From Aurifilum marmelostoma (Eukaryota > Ascomycota > Sordariomycetes > Diaporthales > Cryphonectriaceae): a DNA stretch of 64,000 bases. Position 1 is the stretch's first letter, and each line of letters opens with the position of its first letter. A program made the translations under genes and the position numbers. The stretch is from contig JAMXSV010000010.1 of assembly GCA_027559495.1 (NCBI GenBank), positions 1,178,001 through 1,242,000 of the forward strand. Reading direction: 5' to 3'. Below the pieces are notes generated by a model. The model was not told the origin of the DNA. It did not search any database and saw only the letters and a list, made by a program, of their open reading frames with translations. Shown piece by piece: positions 58,572-64,000 of the stretch.

Positions 58572-61500
58572 GGCAGGTCGTAGGAGCTGACCAGAGAGGA
58601 TCATGGAGAGGGCACCATCGTCTCCTCAGTGGGCAGTGACAGACCACGCGCTGCGGGTGTGGATGGTCTTCTTCGCAACGAGGTTCGGAAGTCCCCGTGA
58701 TCACCGCAAGGGGGGGGCGTGCAGGAGGGGGGCAGAAAGACCTGTCGACTACTACTATGTAGCTGCTCTGTCTCAGCACTCTGAAGCATCTGAAACATTT
58801 GGACGCTGCCTGGTCGAGACAAGACTCTGACGGCGCTGTGAGAACAGAGCCTCGAGACATCTCCAGCAACGCCGACGTCAGCATTGACGACTACTTGCCC
58901 CAGCGCGGTCGGATCAACTGTTCTTTGACAGCAGAATATCGGCCCACCTCCTCCCCACCTCAGCCCCCAGGGGAACCGTGCAGCGTACTTGGTAGTATCC
59001 CTGCCTGTCAACGACGTCTACGCGAATTGTGATGTGCGCTCGTGTCTTCAAGCGAGACTTGGGAGCAGGGCCGTCCCTCGTAGCTGCGCGGTTCATCCTT
59101 CATCTCTGCTCCACCGTGTCTCTTGGTCCCTGTGTCAGGGGCTAGCTAGGTGCACCCGATATCGAATGCTTGCATAGCCAAGCAAATTTGGCCGAACACA
59201 AGCTGGAGCTATTGCAATAGCCTCCCAGGTAATGCGAGGCAGCAACCATACCAATACCAGGGCTGGCGATGGCCTCAGCTTAGGAGAAGGGGTGAAGAGC
59301 GGGGTGGGGGGGGGGGGAGAAGAGGGGCGCGCGACCGATCAGCCCACCAACAGTTCCAGGTCCATCGCCTTTCGGCTGACTATAGCGATCGGGTGCCTGT
59401 GGAGCCGAGTTCCGGATGTACCCTGTACGGAGAACATGTTCCAGGTGCGTGGTGCTTCATGCGCCGACAGGTGATTCCTCTACCCCCCCCCTTCCTTCTC
59501 CAGTCTGCCTGGGGCCAGTAAATATGGTAGGTTACTTTGTTCTGGAAGGCTCAATTCAGCAACGAAGGGCTCACAGGACCGGTCAACGGCAGTATCCGTA
59601 TGGTCCCTGGTGTTCGTCGCCACAATTCTCCTGCTTTACCAGCTTACACTATGCTGATCCTCACCCGTCGACAACAAAGATCTGCACCTGCTGGCTGTTG
59701 GTACGGCTCAGGGGAATCGATCGAGATATGACAGCGGTGTGATGATTTAGCATGACAGGTCTTAGGGCCAGGCGTATTCGCGAAGTCATTGATTGGCAGG
59801 TAGTGGCCAGAGTGGGCAGGTTGCACAAGTTCGACAAATTCCATTAAGGATAAACCCAAAACCCGAAGGCGCCGCCAACAGACGCAACAACAGGGAGAGA
59901 GGCTCGCCCTGCAGGGTTATGTGCCTTATCAAGAACTTACTCACCACACAAGCTCTTTACTGTGTCGAGGGCCATCCTAACCCTGCCCCCTCTAGCTTCG
60001 GTCTTAGAACTGCCTCCCCACACTTTGAATTGCTGTCATTGTTGTGCTCAATAGGAGAAACCATCCCCCCCCCCCCGAGACCTCCTGTCTCAACCCTCTC
60101 TTTGCTTTTCTTGACCACGCGTGGATGATGTAACAGCCCACCTCTTGTCGCTGCTGAGACACAGATACTGTTTGGCTCGCTGTCTCTCGAGGCTAAAATC
60201 TTCTTTATGCGCAAGCGTCGCGGCAGCGAAAACCGATCGTTCCAGTTGTTCCCTGGCTTCGAGCATCGAGTAGTTGTCGTGGGAGCAGTTACCTCGGTAT
60301 GACCATTAACCTGCAGCAAGGACTGCCGGACCGAAGCGGCCAGGATGGAAGAGGTAGAGGGTCTCCGGAATAGCAATTCCGCCGCGGCAGAGTTGCATGT
60401 GTCCTGCTGAGGAATGGGCTGGACCTCGACTGCCGAGAAGCACAGGCCCTTGCGTTGGCCGCCCGTATTGTTACATCACCTGCCTGCAGCCATCTGCGAG
60501 GCGCGCCCCTTAGGTCGCCAGCGGCTGTCCATGGTGGGGATAAACGGAAACTGGCTGCAACCTTTCTTGTGCGCCCCACTGACTGCAGACCACACTGACT
60601 GACTTGGAATCCCGCGAGAGATGCACCAGCCCGAGGTGAATCTGGTCTAGTCGAAGGACCAAGAATTAGCCTGACGGACACATTACTGCATCTGTGATGA
60701 TCACACATGTCCAGATACGCCTGATCACTGGGAGGAATATTGTGTCGAGAACCCGCACGGCTGGCCCCAGGCCGTACAAACCAGCCCGCGCCTCAGAGGT
60801 CGAAGCTACCACGCTCCTCCCCCCTCCACCCCACCCCCTGCTCTCCATCCACCACATTCATGCTTTGGAAATATGCGCATCAGCATTGAACACAAAATAT
60901 GCACTGGACTATATGCTACTACACACTCTTCGACAGGATGCAATGGCAGGGCCTCGCCGATGGCAGCAGGAGGCTTCCCACCCGGGGTAAATTACCTTGG
61001 CCCAGGCCTGATCCTCCGGATCTTCCGTCCTGAGAGCATGCAGGATGTACAATCTGCACAACAGCATTGCCTGTGCAGTGCTTCATGAGCGGCAGTCAAA
61101 CACCAGTAAAGGCATGGTGCTGACGGCTTAGAGGTGTCGGAGGATCCAGGGCAAGCATGTCACGCGTCCCACGGGGGCCGCCAGGCTCAGATACGAATCG
61201 GGTTCTGTCAAAACACTGCAGCATTGACATCTAAAAGGACAACCCTGTGTCCTCTTTGTTGGTGTCCACCCCAAGATCCCAGACCTTATCCGGAGCCGAC
61301 CCACTGGCCCTCCTTATGTCAACGACTGTCAAGACTTGGCTTGACTCTGACCTCAGACCCCTGTTCAACCGTACCTGCCAGGTCCTGTCGCCCTCCAATT
61401 GTTGCATGACACCAGCTTCCCACGATGCCGTATCCTGCCTATTCTCTCACTCTGGACCGTCTCGGAACCTCGGGACCCAGGCGATCCCATCGTCCCGAAA

Positions 61501-63887
61501 CGAAACGTGCAGACGCACAACAACCTTCTACACGGCACACACAAGAGCGGATAGACCCAAGGTGCTGACAGTGCACACAAGCACCAACGCCTGGCCGATG
61601 CGTCCCCCGCTAGGGTCGGGGCGACTGCCCGGCCCAGACTCTCCAACCGTTGCAAACGGACCTCGCCGACCCATATTATATGTCCCTTACTGTGGTACAA
61701 GCAATGGCGTGGGGCGTATCACGCCAGCACAAGCCGTGAATAAATCTCCGGGTTCGGTAACGAGATGCAGCTTCTCTGCTGCAGCTCCACTGCTGGAAAC
61801 GAGCCAGCTGGCAACACCCAAAAGCCTTCACGCGGCGTTGAGGCACAGGCCTGGAACTTGTTTCCTACCACATGCTCGGGAAAAGGCCAGACCGGGTGAG
61901 AAGAAGTATTGGGAAGTTTCAAGCTTCCAACTTGCCAGCCCCTTGCGACCAGGCTCAAAGTGATTGACTGCTTTGCTGGGTGGGCTAAACCGGATTCTCA
62001 GGCCGGCCGTTGTCGCTACTGGATCATAGACCCGCATTTCCTCAGGCGATGCCCAGACCAAGCGTTTCAACCTTATTTTGCCTATACCAGTCGAGGGGCA
62101 GCAAAAAGCAACAAAAACAAAATGAGAAGATGGCAAATTGTGAACCTAGCTACTTGCACAGTACACTGCTATGTACTCGGCATTGGGCGGTCGCAGGGCT
62201 TTTGCCAGGGTCCGGGGTAATAACCCAGGAGGATGACTTATACAGAGACCGTTGTGAATCCAGCCCCCCCCCCTCCTCTCCCCCCACCCACAGTGTTCAA
62301 GTGCCTTAATCCAGGTACCTATCCACCAGGCCACCCCCCCCCTTGCCTATATGGAGAGGCTCCTGGTCTCTGTCGTCCTCTTGTCTCCATCAGATTGGCA
62401 GGCAGTACGTACCTCGTAATGCGGATAACATCTTGGTGAAAATCAGAGCCGGGCCCCAATTGGGATGATGGGCTTCTGAAGTTTCTCAGACGTCTCGAGC
62501 AGTCTGTCGACTTCTTTCATCCTGTTCGCCAGACTGAGAATCTTTTCTTGTCACCTCAGCCCTTTACGTCCGGCAAAGAACCACACAGAGGACCGACACT
62601 CGCCATCTCCCGGGAGGTAGGCAATTAAGGGCCAATCTGCGAGCCTGGGAGATTGATGGCACTCATTCATCACGGGCCCACGACCATGCTAACCGGCCTA
62701 TAATGCCGTCTATAATCCGTCACCATTCTTGCGTCTTTTAGCCGTTCTGCCCTCTCAGCGCTCATAAACTGCTACCGCGCTGCTTGATGGTGTAATGAGT
62801 CTGACCAACTTGACCACCATTGTCTTTTTCCGCATCAACAAGGGGCAACGCAACAGACACGCCTCGCCCTTACCCTCCAAGTACCCCAAGTCGACATACG
62901 AACGCCCAGAGATCCACAGCGCGATTGGACCATACATTTCGCTGGCCACTACGCCGCTGCAAAAGAAGGAACGTCACCTCGACTGGGCAGGCAAAGTCCG
63001 AAGATTTCTGCTCGTGCCCGCTCTTTCGACAAGAGTCAGTGCCGTGGCTTAAGAAGCCTTTCCCTTCTCGTTGAGGTGGCTTTCCCTCGATCCTACCCTT
63101 CGCGCCGGGCCAAAGTGTGGTCGATCACGGCAGACAAGGTCGACGTTGTTTCTGCTGCATGCATCACATTAGACCTGGTCTGCCTCTTGTCACACCGAGA
63201 GGACCCATCGTTTCCTGATCTGGACTGGCTGCTACCACTGTTCGACTGCCTCGTCCTTCGTGTCGAGACGTCTCCTGTGCAGACAACATTTCTTGCCCGG
63301 CGTCCTATCCCGTTCCAGGCTGCGACGAGCAAAAGCAAGATCCGAGACGGCTCTAAGAGAACCGCTGGGATCCCGCCCGGTGGCAGACTGAGCAAGACGC
63401 CACTGGATTAGAAATCTGAGGCGAGGAGCCAGGGGACAAGATATTTCTCTCCCCCTGGGGCTTACACTATTTGACTTCCGCATTGGCTCACTGGGGAGGT
63501 GGCGCTGCCCAATCTGGGCCCGTACCTTACACTACTCCCCAACTCGTGCCATACACCTCGCCGTTCCCCTTTGAGCCCCCCCTCCTTGGCCTCTCGTTCC
63601 CCGGGCGCGGCCTCCCTCTGCTGGCATCTGCCAGAGTCCTCGTGCCAGCCGATCTGCCGTACCGACCGTGGCCACTCCTCCACCACCCCTGCTCCCGTCC
63701 ACTGAGAGGCAAGTCAACTCCCGCGATCCAACCCAAGCAGACGCAAACTCAATCTTGTTTCTCGACCACACTTTTTGGAATACCGCGCCTAGCCATCCCC
63801 CTGGCGGCCCTGCTCTCTCCAGTGAGAAGAGGCCCCTTGGCCGCTGTGGGCTTGCCTGTCGGCTAAGCCTGCTGCTATGGTGGTAAT

Positions 63888-63933
63888 CACACACACACAC
63901 ACACTTGCGCGCGCGCGCACACACACACACACA
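63888..63933. repeat. Alternating purine-pyrimidine tract (CA)n-(CG)n-(CA)n
   Basis: CA units flank GCGCGCGCGC for about 46 bases with one short interruption, a classic potential Z-DNA sequence. Confidence 0.9.
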
Positions 63934-64000
63934 TAACAGCTACACCCTGCCCGCGCCATTCCCACCCCCATAAGACGGTTGTTCTTGATGATGATGAAGC

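Larger units (their letters stand above)
45240..64000. other. Nearly 19 kb without a supportable conventional gene
   Basis: Scanning both strands, I found no open frame with a family motif, credible spliced structure or the GC-rich third positions of the genes to the left. The longest frames (plus 61247-61963, plus 58031-58639, minus 48905-49393) have non-ATG starts or no coding character. GC content falls to roughly 45% around 48-49.6 kb. Simple repeats include CT and GT runs near 45640-45690, (GGAT)4, (ATCC)8 and an alternating CA/CG tract at the right end. No reverse transcriptase, transposase, terminal repeats or TpA-rich RIP signature was seen. Two short secretory-type ORFs are listed separately. 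Confidence 0.5.

Noticed and set aside
61247..61963. 238-codon plus-strand open frame in the right block
   Set aside because: It begins at GTG; the first ATG shortens it, composition is Pro/Ser/Thr-rich without motif, and one ORF of this size is not surprising in 19 kb.
1..64000. CRISPR array, bacterial operons, viral or toxin genes
   Set aside because: The gene structure is eukaryotic with introns; the repeats are simple sequence without spacer organisation; no viral or toxin motifs were seen.

Overview
The window is nuclear DNA of a filamentous ascomycete (Pezizomycotina, most likely a Sordariomycete). Genes are interrupted by short introns with GT...YAG ends and CTAAC-type branch sites. 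There are two Zn(II)2Cys6 regulators, a Clr5-domain protein, a secreted GH43 glycosidase and fungal-type complex I and dynactin subunits. Coding DNA is GC-rich at third positions, and the spacers are full of microsatellites and homopolymers.

Left block (1-16 kb), compact: the 5' exon of the complex I 51 kDa subunit; a dynactin p27 (DCTN6-like) gene; an unusual Hal3/PPCDC-like flavoprotein fused to an F-box-like segment and Trp-Trp ankyrin-like repeats; then five genes that could form a small metabolic neighbourhood. These five are a DOPA 4,5-dioxygenase-family enzyme, an AusD-like methyltransferase, a GH43 enzyme, a Zn2Cys6 regulator with a 6-nt microexon, and an NmrA/SDR-type NAD(P)-binding protein.

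Middle block (16-45 kb), sparse: four large, low-complexity-rich genes separated by long repeat-laden spacers. They are an ankyrin protein with a STAND-like helical N-terminus, a Clr5-domain protein, a serine-rich disordered protein of unknown function, and a Zn2Cys6 regulator with a 38-residue loop in its zinc cluster.

Right block (45.2-64 kb): almost 19 kb in which I can support no conventional gene. It holds two low-confidence short ORFs with signal-peptide-like starts, simple repeats, and no obvious transposon or RIP signature.

The most important technical observation is that four genes (DCTN6-like, GH43, NmrA/SDR, ankyrin) each stay open only if one C is removed from a C/G homopolymer, twice in the ankyrin gene. 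All five events have the same sign and base. In each gene, removing the extra base restores an exact multiple of three across every exon. This points to systematic homopolymer over-calling, not to four independent pseudogenes.
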